Part shown: piece by piece, positions 24,420-33,998 of the stretch
Numbering within the stretch: the first letter of the stretch is position 1
How the letters are laid out: every line of letters starts with the position of its first letter
Source: Paenarthrobacter aurescens
GTDB taxonomy: Bacteria > Actinomycetota > Actinomycetes > Actinomycetales > Micrococcaceae
Direction: 5' to 3'
DNA: 64,000 bases
Assembly: GCF_025421775.1 (NCBI RefSeq)
Contig: NZ_JAOEFX010000001.1
Location: 310,001 to 374,000, forward strand
Position numbers and translations under genes: made by a program
The notes under the pieces: model-generated
Database searches by the model: none
What the model was told of the DNA's origin: nothing
What the model saw: the letters and a program-made list of their open reading frames with translations, nothing else

Positions 24420-25733
24420 CTAGTTGTCGGTCGCGGCGAGTTCGCGCTCAACAGCTGCGGTCAGGCGATCTTCGATGGCCGGGACCTTGATCTGCTGGAT
24501 GATCTCGTTGAGGAAGCCTCGGACCACCAGGCGGCGGGCAACCTTTTCCGGGATGCCGCGGGCCATGAGGTAGAACAAGTGCTCGTCATCGAAACGGCCG
24601 GTGGCGCTGGCGTGGCCTGCACCTTCGATCAGACCGGTTTCGATTTCGAGGTTCGGGACCGAGTCCGCGCGGGCACCGTCCGTGAGGACCAGGTTGCGGT
24701 TGGCCTCGTAGGTATCAGTGCCTTCGGCTTCCTTACGGATCAGGACGTCGCCAACCCACACGCTGTGGGCATTGCGGCCCTGCAGGGCACCCTTGTAGAG
24801 GACGCGTGACTTGCAGTTGGCCACAGCGTGGTCAACGAAGAGGCGCTGCTCAAGGTGCTGTCCAGCATCCGCGAAGTACAGGCCGAACATTTCGACGTCA
24901 GCGCCCGGCGCGGTGAAGCGCGTGGACGGCGTGACGCGTACGAGGTCGCCGCCAAGGCTGACCACGATGTGCTTGAACTTGGCATCGCGGCCAATCTTTG
25001 CCTGCTGCGATGAAGCGTGAACAGCGTTGTCTGCCCACTCCTGCAAGGACACAACGGTCAGTTCAGCGCCGTCCTCGACGATGATCTCCACGTTCTCGGA
25101 GACAACGGCGGTGCCCTGGTGGTCCAGGACCACAACGGCCTTGGAGAAACGCTCTGCCACAATCACGATGTGCTGGGCAGACGGTGACTCCCCGGCGCCG
25201 GTGATCAGGACCGAAACTTCGCTGTCGGCCTGCAACTCGGCAGGCACGGTGACGACCGTGGCTTCGGCAAAGTTCTCCCAGGCGTTGGCGGACACGAGGT
25301 CCTCCGGGATGGCTGCCTGGCCAATGCGCTTGTCATCGCGGCCAACGGTTTCAACAACGACGCCGGCAGGTGCGGTAACGCTGACAGCCGGAGCCGCGCC
25401 GTTAAGGACGTCGGTGTGCAGCCCACGAAGCCGCTTCAGCGGGGTGAAGCGCCAGTCTTCCTCAAGTCCGTTCAACGGCTTGAAGTCGGCCATCTTATAG
25501 GAGGTGAGACGCCCGGCACGCGAGCTGTCCGGGATGCCTACGCCGCCACCATGCGAGTGGCTCTTGGCCGAAGCGCCGGCGAGCGGACCAGCGGAAGGCT
25601 GCTCCGACGTCGTGCTGGTGTTCGTTCCGGTGTTCACGGGCGAGAGGTTCTCGCCTTCCTCGGTGAAGCCGTTGATAAACGGCTGGGCCGAGGGCGCGCC
25701 GATGCGCGCCTTTTCAGTAGTGATATCAGTCAT
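24420..25733 (-). CDS. sufD: Fe-S cluster assembly protein SufD
   Basis: Partner of SufB in the SufBC2D scaffold. 437 residues; the C-terminal beta-helix portion carries AANRNLVLTDGARADSVPNL-type and GHASATGRFDDEHLFYLMARG-like segments shared by SufB and SufD. The N-terminal ~80 residues are low in conservation and contain a serine/glycine-rich stretch. Its start is 2 nt after the sufB stop. The annotation rests on length, position and the SufBD core. Confidence 0.95.
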   Translation of the reverse strand: MTDITTEKARIGAPSAQPFINGFTEEGENLSPVNTGTNTSTTSEQPSAGPLAGASAKSHSHGGGVGIPDSSRAGRLTSYKMADFKPLNGLEEDWRFTPLKRLRGLHTDVLNGAAPAVSVTAPAGVVVETVGRDDKRIGQAAIPEDLVSANAWENFAEATVVTVPAELQADSEVSVLITGAGESPSAQHIVIVAERFSKAVVVLDHQGTAVVSENVEIIVEDGAELTVVSLQEWADNAVHASSQQAKIGRDAKFKHIVVSLGGDLVRVTPSTRFTAPGADVEMFGLYFADAGQHLEQRLFVDHAVANCKSRVLYKGALQGRNAHSVWVGDVLIRKEAEGTDTYEANRNLVLTDGARADSVPNLEIETGLIEGAGHASATGRFDDEHLFYLMARGIPEKVARRLVVRGFLNEIIQQIKVPAIEDRLTAAVERELAATDN

Positions 25734-25735
25734 TG

Positions 25736-27199
25736 TTAACCGACGGACCCTTCCATCTGCAGTTCAATCAAGCGGTTCAGCTCAAGGGCGTATTCCATGG
25801 GCAGTTCACGGGCAATCGGCTCAATGAAGCCGCGCACGATCATGGCCATGGCCTCGTCTTCAGGCATGCCGCGGGACATCAGATAGAAGAGCTGCTCTTC
25901 GCTGACGCGGGAAACGGTGGCCTCGTGGCCCATGACAACGTCATCCTCACGGATGTCGATGTACGGGTACGTGTCCGAGCGGGAAATGGTGTCCACCAGG
26001 AGGGCATCGCAACGGACCGTGTTGGCCGAGTGCTTGGCGCCTTCACGGACCTGGACCAGGCCGCGGTAAGCAGCACGTCCGCCGCCGCGGGCCACGGACT
26101 TGGAAATGATGGAGCTCTTGGTGTTCGGTGCGATGTGCACCATCTTGGAGCCGGTGTCCTGGTGCTGGCCTTCGCCGGCGAAAGCGATGGACAGGGTTTC
26201 ACCCTTGGCGTGCTCCCCAACGAGGTAGACAGCCGGGTACTTCATGGTTACCTTCGAACCGATGTTGCCATCGATCCACTCCATGGTGGCGCCTTCTTCG
26301 CAGATGGCACGCTTGGTGACGAGGTTGTACACGTTGGTGGACCAGTTCTGGATGGTCGTGTAGCGGACGCGGGCGCCCTTCTTCACGATGATCTCCACAA
26401 CGGCCGAGTGCAGGGAATCCGAGGTATAGATCGGAGCCGTGCAGCCTTCGATGTAGTGAACGTAAGAGTCCTCATCGGCGATGATCAGCGTGCGCTCGAA
26501 CTGGCCCATGTTTTCCGTGTTGATGCGGAAGTAGGCCTGGAGCGGGATGTCCACGTGGACGCCCTTGGGCACGTACACGAACGAACCGCCGGACCATACA
26601 GCCGTGTTCAATGAGGCGAATTTGTTGTCGCCTACGGGAATGATGGTGCCGAAGTACTCCTGGAAGATCTCCGGGTGCTCGCGCAGTGCGGTGTCGGTAT
26701 CCAGGAAGATCACGCCCTGGGCCTCCAGGTCCTCACGGATCTGGTGGTAGACAACCTCGGACTCGTACTGGGCTGCTACGCCCGATACGAGGCGGCTGCG
26801 CTCAGCTTCGGGGATGCCCAGCTTTTCGTAGGTGTTCCGGATGTCTTCCGGAAGGTCTTCCCACGTTGCAGCCTGCTTCTCGGTGGAACGCACAAAGTAT
26901 TTGATGTTGTCGAAGTCGATGCCTGAGAGGTCTGCACCCCAGGTAGGCATGGGCTTGCGGTCGAAGTACTTCAGGCCCTTAAGCCGCAGATCGAGCATCC
27001 ATTGGGGCTCGTTCTTCTTCGAGGAGATATCGCGGACGACCTCCTCGTTGAGGCCACGACGGGCATTTGCGCCTACGTCGTTCTTGTCGGCCCAGCCGTA
27101 CTCGTAGTTTCCGATACCGTGCAGTTCGGGATTCTTTTCCAGAATCTCCGAGATCACAGTGCCTTCGGCTACCGCTTTCTCTGCTATTTGGTCCGTCAT
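25736..27199 (-). CDS. sufB: Fe-S cluster assembly protein SufB
   Basis: Core scaffold of the SUF system. 487 residues, highly conserved throughout: [23 protein letters not shown] region near 195, [11 protein letters not shown] with the conserved cysteine near 255, and [24 protein letters not shown] end. The ATG at 27199 overlaps the sufR TGA by one base (TGATG), so the longer frame to 27445, which overlaps sufR, is rejected. No intein is present, unlike in mycobacterial SufB. Confidence 0.97.
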   Translation of the reverse strand: MTDQIAEKAVAEGTVISEILEKNPELHGIGNYEYGWADKNDVGANARRGLNEEVVRDISSKKNEPQWMLDLRLKGLKYFDRKPMPTWGADLSGIDFDNIKYFVRSTEKQAATWEDLPEDIRNTYEKLGIPEAERSRLVSGVAAQYESEVVYHQIREDLEAQGVIFLDTDTALREHPEIFQEYFGTIIPVGDNKFASLNTAVWSGGSFVYVPKGVHVDIPLQAYFRINTENMGQFERTLIIADEDSYVHYIEGCTAPIYTSDSLHSAVVEIIVKKGARVRYTTIQNWSTNVYNLVTKRAICEEGATMEWIDGNIGSKVTMKYPAVYLVGEHAKGETLSIAFAGEGQHQDTGSKMVHIAPNTKSSIISKSVARGGGRAAYRGLVQVREGAKHSANTVRCDALLVDTISRSDTYPYIDIREDDVVMGHEATVSRVSEEQLFYLMSRGMPEDEAMAMIVRGFIEPIARELPMEYALELNRLIELQMEGSVG

Positions 27200-28020
27200 C
27201 ACGGCCTTTCTTGCTGGTTGTTTGATTCCTGGTACGGACTCCCGGACTGCTCTGCGGCATCTGGGGATGCCGTGGCAGCCGGGCGCCCGGTAGGTATGTG
27301 GGTGGTGCAAACGTGTCCGCCCTGCGCGAGCGTGGAAAGGCGCCGGACATCGACGCCTACCAGGCGGGAGAAAACCTTGGTCTCGGTATCGCAAAACACC
27401 GGGAACTCCGCAGCGAGCCGCTGAATCGGGCAGTGGCCCTGGCAAAGCTGGACGCTGGACAGTGCTGCAGGCAAAGGGGCCTTGGCCTCAATGGAATGAG
27501 CTGAGGCAACGAAGCGATCGCGGCTGAGGGCCTTGGATAGGGCCATGGCCCGGGCAGTGATGTCGTCCCCGGCGGCTTCGACCTCCGGGGCGTAACGCCG
27601 CTCCATGTCCGAGAAGCGTTCTTCCGCATATTCCCGGACTGCCTCTTCGCCGGCCAGTTCCTGGAGGCGTCGGAGCGCGGAGCTGGCAATGTTCAGGTAG
27701 TCATCGCCCAGTGTGGACTGCCCCTGGGAGCTAAGGACGTAACGGCGTGCAGGGCGACCAGCGCCTGAACCTGCCTTTGCTACCCGTTTGACCTCGATGA
27801 CGCCGCTGCGTTCCAAATGGTCAAGGTGGCGGCGGACTGCAGCCGGCGTAAAGCCGAGAAGGTTGCCAAGCTCCGCAGCACTCACCGGACCGTTCTCGAG
27901 CACGGCGCTCAGGACGCGGTCCCTGGTGCGGTCATCCGCGTCCGGCAGCGCAGGCGGGGCAACATAGGCCTCTGCCGCTGCAGCATGCCGCTTTGAGGGC
28001 ATGGATAGTGGACTGCTCAT
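27199..28020 (-). CDS. sufR: SufR-type Fe-S sensing transcriptional regulator
   Basis: Repressor of the suf operon in relatives, where it senses the Fe-S cluster. 273 residues from the ATG at 28020. A winged helix-turn-helix at about 32-77 ([20 protein letters not shown]) and a C-terminal sensor region with Cys193, Cys197, Cys210 and Cys238 as likely cluster ligands. It leads the operon and is translationally coupled to sufB. The upstream region (28021-28129) is shared with a divergent ABC exporter; only a half-site AGTGTGA resembling the reported mycobacterial SufR element is visible. Confidence 0.92.
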   Translation of the reverse strand: MSSPLSMPSKRHAAAAEAYVAPPALPDADDRTRDRVLSAVLENGPVSAAELGNLLGFTPAAVRRHLDHLERSGVIEVKRVAKAGSGAGRPARRYVLSSQGQSTLGDDYLNIASSALRRLQELAGEEAVREYAEERFSDMERRYAPEVEAAGDDITARAMALSKALSRDRFVASAHSIEAKAPLPAALSSVQLCQGHCPIQRLAAEFPVFCDTETKVFSRLVGVDVRRLSTLAQGGHVCTTHIPTGRPAATASPDAAEQSGSPYQESNNQQERP

Positions 28021-28117
28021 GGAATACACAACACAATCATGTCGTAATTTGTTTCATGCATCCAGTAAGGCAAGACTGACCTGGCCTGCCCGCCAAGTGT
28101 GACCGTACTACTTCACG

Positions 28118-28123
28118 TAGAAT
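28118..28123 (+). promoter_or_regulatory. Candidate -10 element of a leaderless transcript
   Basis: TAGAAT ends 6 nt before the GTG of the ABC ATPase gene and there is no Shine-Dalgarno, the arrangement of leaderless actinobacterial mRNAs. No clear -35 box was found. Confidence 0.4.
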
Positions 28124-28129
28124 ACTTTG

Positions 28130-29095
28130 GTGCGCTCACCCGAATCCCCTGTCCTCACCATAGACGGACTCATTAAGGATGTTGGCCCTCTGGCCACCCT
28201 TGACGGCAAAATGCTCCGGGTGGTCAGCGGACTGTCCCTCGTGGCCGAACGCGGCCAGGTAACCGCCTTGCTGGGGGCAAACGGTGCGGGTAAGACAACC
28301 ACGCTGGAATGCGCCCAAGGCCTGCAGAAGCGAACTGGCGGCAGCATCTCCCTGCTTGGCGCGGACCCGGATACGGCCGGTGCCGACTTGAGGTCCCGCG
28401 TCGGTGTCATGCTCCAGGACGGCGGCCTCCCGCCGTCGGCCCGTCCCATCCCACTGTTGCGGCACGTTGCCGGGATGTACAAAAACCCCATGGATGTTGA
28501 CGCGCTGGTGGAACGGCTGGGTATCAGCCAATTCAGCAGGACCAGCGTGCGCCGGCTCTCCGGCGGCCAAAAGCAACGCCTGGCTCTGGCAGCTGCATTG
28601 GTGGGCAACCCGGAGATCCTGTTCCTCGATGAGCCCAGTGCAGGGCTGGATCCGCAATCGCGCCAGATGGTTTTCGAGCTGATCGCCGAACTTCGCGACG
28701 CCGGAATGGGGATCGTCCTGACCACCCACCTGATGGACGACGCGGAGCGCCTGGCCGATTACGTCTACATTATCGACGGCGGCCACAACGTAGTGGAGGG
28801 CACCGTCGCGGAACTGCTTCGGCATGACCATGCCACGGATTCCGCCATCACAGACCGGACGCTCTACTTCGACGCGCCGGGCGGACTCGACTTTGCCGGC
28901 GCCCTGGGGCCGGGCCTCCAGTTGACCGAGACACGCTCGGGAAGCTACTCCATCACGGGTGCGATCACCCCGAACGACCTTGCAGCGCTGACTGCGTGGT
29001 GGGCGGAACGGAACATCATGCCGGCCTCACTCCGCCTGGAAGCCCGTAGCCTTGAAGACGTGTTCCTGGACATTTCCGGAAGGGACCTCCGATGA
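28130..29095 (+). CDS. ABC exporter ATP-binding protein
   Basis: ATPase of an ABC-2 type exporter, 321 residues. Walker A GANGAGKTT (49-57), signature LSGGQKQRLAL, Walker B EILFLDEPSAGLD and switch TTHLMDDAE are complete; the C-terminal ~85 residues form the usual extra domain. It overlaps the permease by ATGA. The order sufR // ATPase-permease-ctaA matches Rv1460 // Rv1458c-Rv1457c-Rv1456c of Mycobacterium tuberculosis, so it may serve heme or respiratory chain biogenesis. The substrate is unknown. Confidence 0.9.
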   Translation: MRSPESPVLTIDGLIKDVGPLATLDGKMLRVVSGLSLVAERGQVTALLGANGAGKTTTLECAQGLQKRTGGSISLLGADPDTAGADLRSRVGVMLQDGGLPPSARPIPLLRHVAGMYKNPMDVDALVERLGISQFSRTSVRRLSGGQKQRLALAAALVGNPEILFLDEPSAGLDPQSRQMVFELIAELRDAGMGIVLTTHLMDDAERLADYVYIIDGGHNVVEGTVAELLRHDHATDSAITDRTLYFDAPGGLDFAGALGPGLQLTETRSGSYSITGAITPNDLAALTAWWAERNIMPASLRLEARSLEDVFLDISGRDLR

Positions 29096-29856
29096 GCAAG
29101 CTGCTCTCCCCCAATGCGGGACCCGCATCGCTGCCTCGCCGCATCATGCAGCAGGGCCGCTATGAGACCATCACCATGCTGCGGAACGGCGAACAGCTGA
29201 TCCTTGCCATTGTCCTGCCCTTGATGGCATTGGTGGGACTGGTCGTGACTCCCCTCCTGGATGGCTTGGGGGGATCACGTGTTGACATTGCCACACCGGG
29301 CATCCTGGCTCTTTGCGCGATGTCCACGGCCTTTACCGGGCAGGGTATTGCTACCGGCTTCGACCGTCGCTACGGAGTTCTCCGGTTCCTGTCCACCACC
29401 CCCCTGGGCAGGGGTGGGCTCATCGCCGGCAAGATCCTTGCCGTGCTGGTGGTCCTTTTCCTGCAGGTAGTTGTGGTGGGCGCCATCGCCGGCTTCCTGG
29501 GGTGGCAGCCCCGGCCCGAGGCTTGGCTCCCTGGCCTTGGACTGCTGGTTCTCGGTGCCGCCGCCTTCACCGCCCTGGGACTGCTGGTAGCGGGCACGGT
29601 CCGCCCCGAGGCAACGCTGGCCATCACTAATCTGCTGTGGATCCTGCTGGGTGCGTTGGGCGGAATAGTGGTGCCGTCCGAGCGACTTCCCGGCCTGCTC
29701 CAAGGCATCGTCCATGTCCTTCCGTCGGGCGCCCTGGGCCAGGCGCTCCGCGATACTTTCCTCATGGGCGCCGTTCCTTTCCCCGCCGTCCTTGTCCTTC
29801 TGCTGTGGACGGTACTCGCCGGCGCCGCAGCCATCCGCTGGTTCAAGTGGAACTAA
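29092..29856 (+). CDS. ABC-2 type exporter permease
   Basis: Membrane subunit of the preceding ATPase, 254 residues with six hydrophobic segments (around 40-62, 70-90, 115-140, 145-168, 175-195 and 225-248). The central YGVLRFLSTTPLGRGG cytoplasmic loop is typical of ABC-2 permeases. Start ATG at 29092 overlaps the ATPase stop. It lies 47 nt upstream of ctaA. Confidence 0.9.
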   Translation: MSKLLSPNAGPASLPRRIMQQGRYETITMLRNGEQLILAIVLPLMALVGLVVTPLLDGLGGSRVDIATPGILALCAMSTAFTGQGIATGFDRRYGVLRFLSTTPLGRGGLIAGKILAVLVVLFLQVVVVGAIAGFLGWQPRPEAWLPGLGLLVLGAAAFTALGLLVAGTVRPEATLAITNLLWILLGALGGIVVPSERLPGLLQGIVHVLPSGALGQALRDTFLMGAVPFPAVLVLLLWTVLAGAAAIRWFKWN

Positions 29857-29903
29857 TACAACCGGGCACCAACAACAATGCAGAACTGAGAAGTGAGAAA
29901 ACT

Positions 29904-30848
29904 GTGAGCACGGCATCGCGCCTCCCCAAAACCCTTCAGCGGTTCACGTCCAAGTTGCCCACCGAGGTTAATAAGGCCGTCCGCCGTTTGGCTTTGCTGT
30001 CACTCATTGGGCAGACAGTCCTGGTAGTGACCGGAGGTGCCGTCCGCCTTACCGCTTCCGGTTTGGGCTGTCCCACCTGGCCGCGATGCACCAATGACTC
30101 TTTGGTCAATACACCGGAAATGGGCATCCACGGGTTCATCGAATTTGGTAACCGCCTGCTGACCTTTGCCCTCGCAGCCGTTGCCGCGCTCATGCTGGTG
30201 TACTTGTGGAACCTCCGCAAAGAGCGCCGCGACCTGTTCATCCTTGCCCTGGGCCTGCTGGCAAGCATCCCGGCCCAGGCGATCATCGGCGGCATCACGG
30301 TGTTGTCCGGCCTCAACCCGTGGGTGGTGGGCCTGCACTTCCTGGTGTCCATGGCTTTGGTGGTCTTCGCGACGCTGCTGGTCAACCGCTCCTACGGCCG
30401 CGCCGGACGTTTCATGAACCGCACGTTGCCTCCCCTCCCTGCCATTGCGCGCCCGACGATGCTGGCTGTCGCCGTTTTCTCGGCTGTGTCGGTGATGCTG
30501 GGTGTCGTGGTCACTGGCGCGGGCCCTCATGCCGGAGACGCTGACGCGCCCCGAAACGACCTCGACTGGGACCTCTTCTCCCACATCCACGCGGTGCCCG
30601 CTTACCTCATTACCGCCGGAACGCTGTTCGCGGTGTACCTGGTGCTCCGCCATAAGATCGACGGTCCGTTCCGAACGGCGGCATACCTGCTGCTGGGCGT
30701 GACATTGCTGCAGGCTGTCATCGGTTTCACCCAGTACTACAACGGCATTCCGGCTCTCTTGGTCGGCGCGCACATGTTCGGGGCAGCCGTCCTCATGAGT
30801 GCAGCCACCAATGCCGCCGATCTTGCAAAGCACAGCCCGGTCCGTTAG
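29904..30848 (+). CDS. ctaA: Heme A synthase (COX15/CtaA)
   Basis: Oxidises the C8 methyl of heme O to give heme A for cytochrome aa3 oxidase. 314 residues with eight helices; conserved GGAVRLTASGLGCPTWPRC near 44-62, with paired heme-ligand histidines in GLHFLVSM, HIHAVPAY and GAHMFGAA. GTG start at 29904 with GAAGTGAG 5-6 nt upstream. ctaB lies 5.4 kb away on the other side of the accessory cassette. Confidence 0.94.
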   Translation: MSTASRLPKTLQRFTSKLPTEVNKAVRRLALLSLIGQTVLVVTGGAVRLTASGLGCPTWPRCTNDSLVNTPEMGIHGFIEFGNRLLTFALAAVAALMLVYLWNLRKERRDLFILALGLLASIPAQAIIGGITVLSGLNPWVVGLHFLVSMALVVFATLLVNRSYGRAGRFMNRTLPPLPAIARPTMLAVAVFSAVSVMLGVVVTGAGPHAGDADAPRNDLDWDLFSHIHAVPAYLITAGTLFAVYLVLRHKIDGPFRTAAYLLLGVTLLQAVIGFTQYYNGIPALLVGAHMFGAAVLMSAATNAADLAKHSPVR

Positions 30849-30867
30849 CAGACCTCCCAAGCCGCTC

Positions 30868-32835
30868 CTACGCCCGGATCAGGAGCGCCGGGTTGGACCG
30901 CATGGCCAGAATCGCCGGAAATACGGCGGACAGGGTGCCGCTGACGAGCCCTGCCCCTATGCCCCATGTGGACGCGTACCAAGGAATTACTGACACCCAA
31001 CCTTCACTGGATGCGTAGGCCAGGACTGCACCCATTCCGGCTGCTGCGCCTGCTGCCCCGCCCAATGCTCCCACCACGGCACCTTCAGTGAGGAACATCG
31101 AGGCCAGCACTCCTCGCCGCATGCCCAAGGCAAGGCGCAGGGCAATCTCGCTGGACCGCGCCAACACGCCCATATACATGGTGGTTCCGGCACTGAGGCA
31201 GGCCATGGCGAGCAGGATGATGGAGACAATGGCTACCAGCCTGCCGAGGTCTGCATTGATCCCTTGTTTGAGCTCCCGGAGGTCGGCAACCGTTTGCACC
31301 TCTACAGTCCCGGGTTCGGCAGGGTTGAGGGCCTTGGGCAGTGCCTCGGCAATGGCTGCCGGCATCCCTGGCCTCGTCCGAAGGACCAGGCTGGCTGCCA
31401 CGTTGCTGGTCACAGGGTAGGACCCGACTCCCACCATGACCGCTGACGGCAGAACCGGGTCACGGCCCGGCTCATCAATAATCCCCACCACCGGGACCGG
31501 CTGGCCATACAGCCACACAACGACGCCGGGACCGGGCTTTGCGATTCCCAGCTGTTGGGCGGCATCCTGGCCCAGAACAGCGACGGGCCCTCCGAATGAG
31601 TGGTCCAGCAAGGCAACGTCACCATAGGAGACGGTAGCCCCTTGGAGTCGAAGGTACGCTGAGTCGATAATCCGGACGGCTCCGTTGAAAGCGGGTTGTT
31701 CAGGAAAGGACGCAGGCCGGAACGTTGATGGTTGTACCACGGAGGATGAGAGCTCGGCGATGACTCCGGCATCGTGCACGCCGTTCAGTCCCACGGATGC
31801 CTTGAGATCGCTTTTGACGGCTTCCCATGATGCATAACCGGCCGCGCGGGTCACCCTGACTTCGTCGCTCGCGGCTGCGTCGATCCGGGCGGATACCTTG
31901 ACAGAGGCGCTCTCGCTCAGTCCGATGGCCGCAACCAATCCGCCACTGCCAAGGAGGAATGCCATGATCAGCAGAAGGGCCTTGGAGGGACGAACCGTCA
32001 GCGCAGACAGCGCGTCGGCAACAACATCAATGGTTTCGTGGCGCCGGCGCCGAACGAGGGCGCCTTGCTTGCTACCCGGACCTGCAGCTGATGATGCGGG
32101 AACGGTGTCGGCTCGCCTGCTGTCACCTGTATCCATGACGATCGATCCATCGCGCATCGTGATGATGCGGTCCGCGGCGGCCGCAATGTCCGGATCGTGG
32201 GTCACCATGGCCACCGTGGTGCCGGAATCACTGAGCCCACGCAGATGGCGGATGACGATGTTGCCATTGTCTGTGTCCAGGCTGCCCGTGGGCTCGTCCG
32301 CGAGGACTACCTTCGGTGCTCCGATCACTGCCCTGGCGATGGCCAGGCGTTGCCGCTCTCCCCCGGACAATAGTGACGCCGGAGTTGCCGCCCTGTGCCC
32401 AAGCCCGAATTTCCTCAGAGCGGGCATGACCAGTTGTTTCTGGAGTTCAGGCCCTATGCCTCGTGCGCGCAACCCCAACACTGCGTTGCGGGCCGCGGCG
32501 TCACGGCCCACCATATGTGATTCCTGAAAGACGAAGCCAAAGTCATCGGCCCGCCGGTCTGCCCGCGCTCTCCCGTCGAGGTCCGCGACGTTCACGCCCC
32601 TGATCCAATAAGCGCCCGATGTCGGGGTGTCCAGAAGACCAAGGACGTTGAGCAGCGTGGACTTTCCCGAACCGGAGGGACCCACTATGGCCACGAATTC
32701 CCCCTCATGAATGTCGAGATCCACGTCCACCAGTGCCTTCGTTCCGGGAAACCCCCGGTTTACGCCTCGCAGGCTGAGGATGGGCTGGCGCTGCGCACGC
32801 GCTGATGATTCGTGGCCAGGCACAGGTGCACTCAT
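30868..32835 (-). CDS. MacB-like fused ABC ATPase-permease
   Basis: 655 residues from the ATG at 32835. The N-terminal LolD/MacB-type ATPase (Walker A GPSGSGKS 52-59, signature LSGGE 156-160, Walker B VVLADEP) is fused to a FtsX/MacB permease: helix 1 near 285-307, an extracytoplasmic domain of about 230 residues, then three helices near the C-terminus. Its start overlaps the adaptor stop by ATGA. MacB proteins act as mechanotransmitters for peptide, toxin or lipoprotein export. As the genome is monoderm there would be no outer-membrane partner. Confidence 0.9.
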   Translation of the reverse strand: MSAPVPGHESSARAQRQPILSLRGVNRGFPGTKALVDVDLDIHEGEFVAIVGPSGSGKSTLLNVLGLLDTPTSGAYWIRGVNVADLDGRARADRRADDFGFVFQESHMVGRDAAARNAVLGLRARGIGPELQKQLVMPALRKFGLGHRAATPASLLSGGERQRLAIARAVIGAPKVVLADEPTGSLDTDNGNIVIRHLRGLSDSGTTVAMVTHDPDIAAAADRIITMRDGSIVMDTGDSRRADTVPASSAAGPGSKQGALVRRRRHETIDVVADALSALTVRPSKALLLIMAFLLGSGGLVAAIGLSESASVKVSARIDAAASDEVRVTRAAGYASWEAVKSDLKASVGLNGVHDAGVIAELSSSVVQPSTFRPASFPEQPAFNGAVRIIDSAYLRLQGATVSYGDVALLDHSFGGPVAVLGQDAAQQLGIAKPGPGVVVWLYGQPVPVVGIIDEPGRDPVLPSAVMVGVGSYPVTSNVAASLVLRTRPGMPAAIAEALPKALNPAEPGTVEVQTVADLRELKQGINADLGRLVAIVSIILLAMACLSAGTTMYMGVLARSSEIALRLALGMRRGVLASMFLTEGAVVGALGGAAGAAAGMGAVLAYASSEGWVSVIPWYASTWGIGAGLVSGTLSAVFPAILAMRSNPALLIRA

Positions 32836-33998
32836 TGAAGCTTCACCTGGTCCCCCACAACCAGACCGTCCACGTCCGCGATGGCCGCCCACCCATCTGC
32901 CTGCGCGGTGACTTTGACCTCCAGGCGTCGGGGCTCGCTGTTCCCTTCAACCAGGAGGTACGCTGTCCCGCCGTCCTGGCGAATCGCGATGAGGGGAACG
33001 GCGAGGGACTCTGCAACTGCGCTGCCTGCAGTCATGGTGACTGACTGGTCTGCGGCGAATCCCTGTGTCCCCGGCGGCAATGCTACGGTGATGTCTTTTC
33101 CGGGGATTTCGCTCTTGCTTTGGTCACCTTCCAGGAAGTTGCTGACCCGCACCACCGCTGTGTCCAGGACCGTTGAGCCGGCCCTGACCGTGACAGGGGT
33201 GCCCACCACGAAACTCTCGGATTGGACGACATCTGCACGGGCAACAATGGAGTCGTCAGCAACCCTGATCCTGGCCACGATTCCGTCTTCGGCCAGGATT
33301 GAACCGGTGCCGGCGATGGAAGCTACCGTCCCGGTGTCGCCGGGGACTTGGACAAACTCCCGCCAACGAAACATAACGTCCGACGAGTTCGATGGTGCTG
33401 CATTACCAGCGTCCTCCTGAGGGAGTGGATCGGGCGCAGCGGGGGCTTTGTACCCTGCGGCTTTGTACCACGATCCCAGTGCCTGCTGAGTGGCCAGGTC
33501 GAAGGTTCCTGTTGTGGTGCATGCATACCCGAAGTTCGCCAAGGCCGTTTGGAGGGCTTCAACATCCGGTCCCGAGTCCTCTGGGCCGATGTCCCGATAC
33601 AACGGCACGCTGCTGGGCAGTATCAGCAGCGGCCTCCCGGAGACCACTGCCAGCACTTCACCGGGAACCACGGCGCTCCCGGCCTCTTTTGCCACGGCCG
33701 TCACTACCAGTCTGTCAACACTTTCGGCAGGGCTGGCCTGAAGGGTGGCCTGGGCTCCTGCAATGACTTTTCCGGAAAGAACCACCTGATTGGCCACCGC
33801 ACGGCGCTCCACCGTTGCCGAAACCGGAACCACCGAGGCCAGGGGCGGCATCGGCTCCGCCACGGCCGTTGTGGACGCCCCGGCCCAGTAGGCGGCACCC
33901 AAGCCTGCCAGCACAACGATCACCGCGCCAGGAATCAGCCACCATCGCGGAATACGCCTCATGCCGCGGCGAATCAGCACTGGGTCAGAGTCTTGCAT
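32832..33998 (-). CDS. Membrane-fusion (HlyD-like) adaptor with peptidoglycan-binding domain
   Basis: 388 residues. One N-terminal helix (about 20-42), an extracytoplasmic part with a lipoyl/barrel-like segment, an inserted PG_binding_1-like domain at about 143-175 (GPDVEALQTALANFGY) and a C-terminal beta-barrel (LAVPLIAIRQDGGTAYLLV). It is the MacA-like partner of the ABC protein that overlaps its stop. Its own start overlaps the lipoprotein gene by 14 nt. The peptidoglycan-binding insert suits attachment to a Gram-positive wall. Confidence 0.87.
   Translation of the reverse strand: MQDSDPVLIRRGMRRIPRWWLIPGAVIVVLAGLGAAYWAGASTTAVAEPMPPLASVVPVSATVERRAVANQVVLSGKVIAGAQATLQASPAESVDRLVVTAVAKEAGSAVVPGEVLAVVSGRPLLILPSSVPLYRDIGPEDSGPDVEALQTALANFGYACTTTGTFDLATQQALGSWYKAAGYKAPAAPDPLPQEDAGNAAPSNSSDVMFRWREFVQVPGDTGTVASIAGTGSILAEDGIVARIRVADDSIVARADVVQSESFVVGTPVTVRAGSTVLDTAVVRVSNFLEGDQSKSEIPGKDITVALPPGTQGFAADQSVTMTAGSAVAESLAVPLIAIRQDGGTAYLLVEGNSEPRRLEVKVTAQADGWAAIADVDGLVVGDQVKLQ

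Noticed and set aside
28091..28110. Complete SufR operator of the ACACT-N5-TGTGA type
   Set aside because: Only one half (AGTGTGA) is present; no partner half lies at the required distance.
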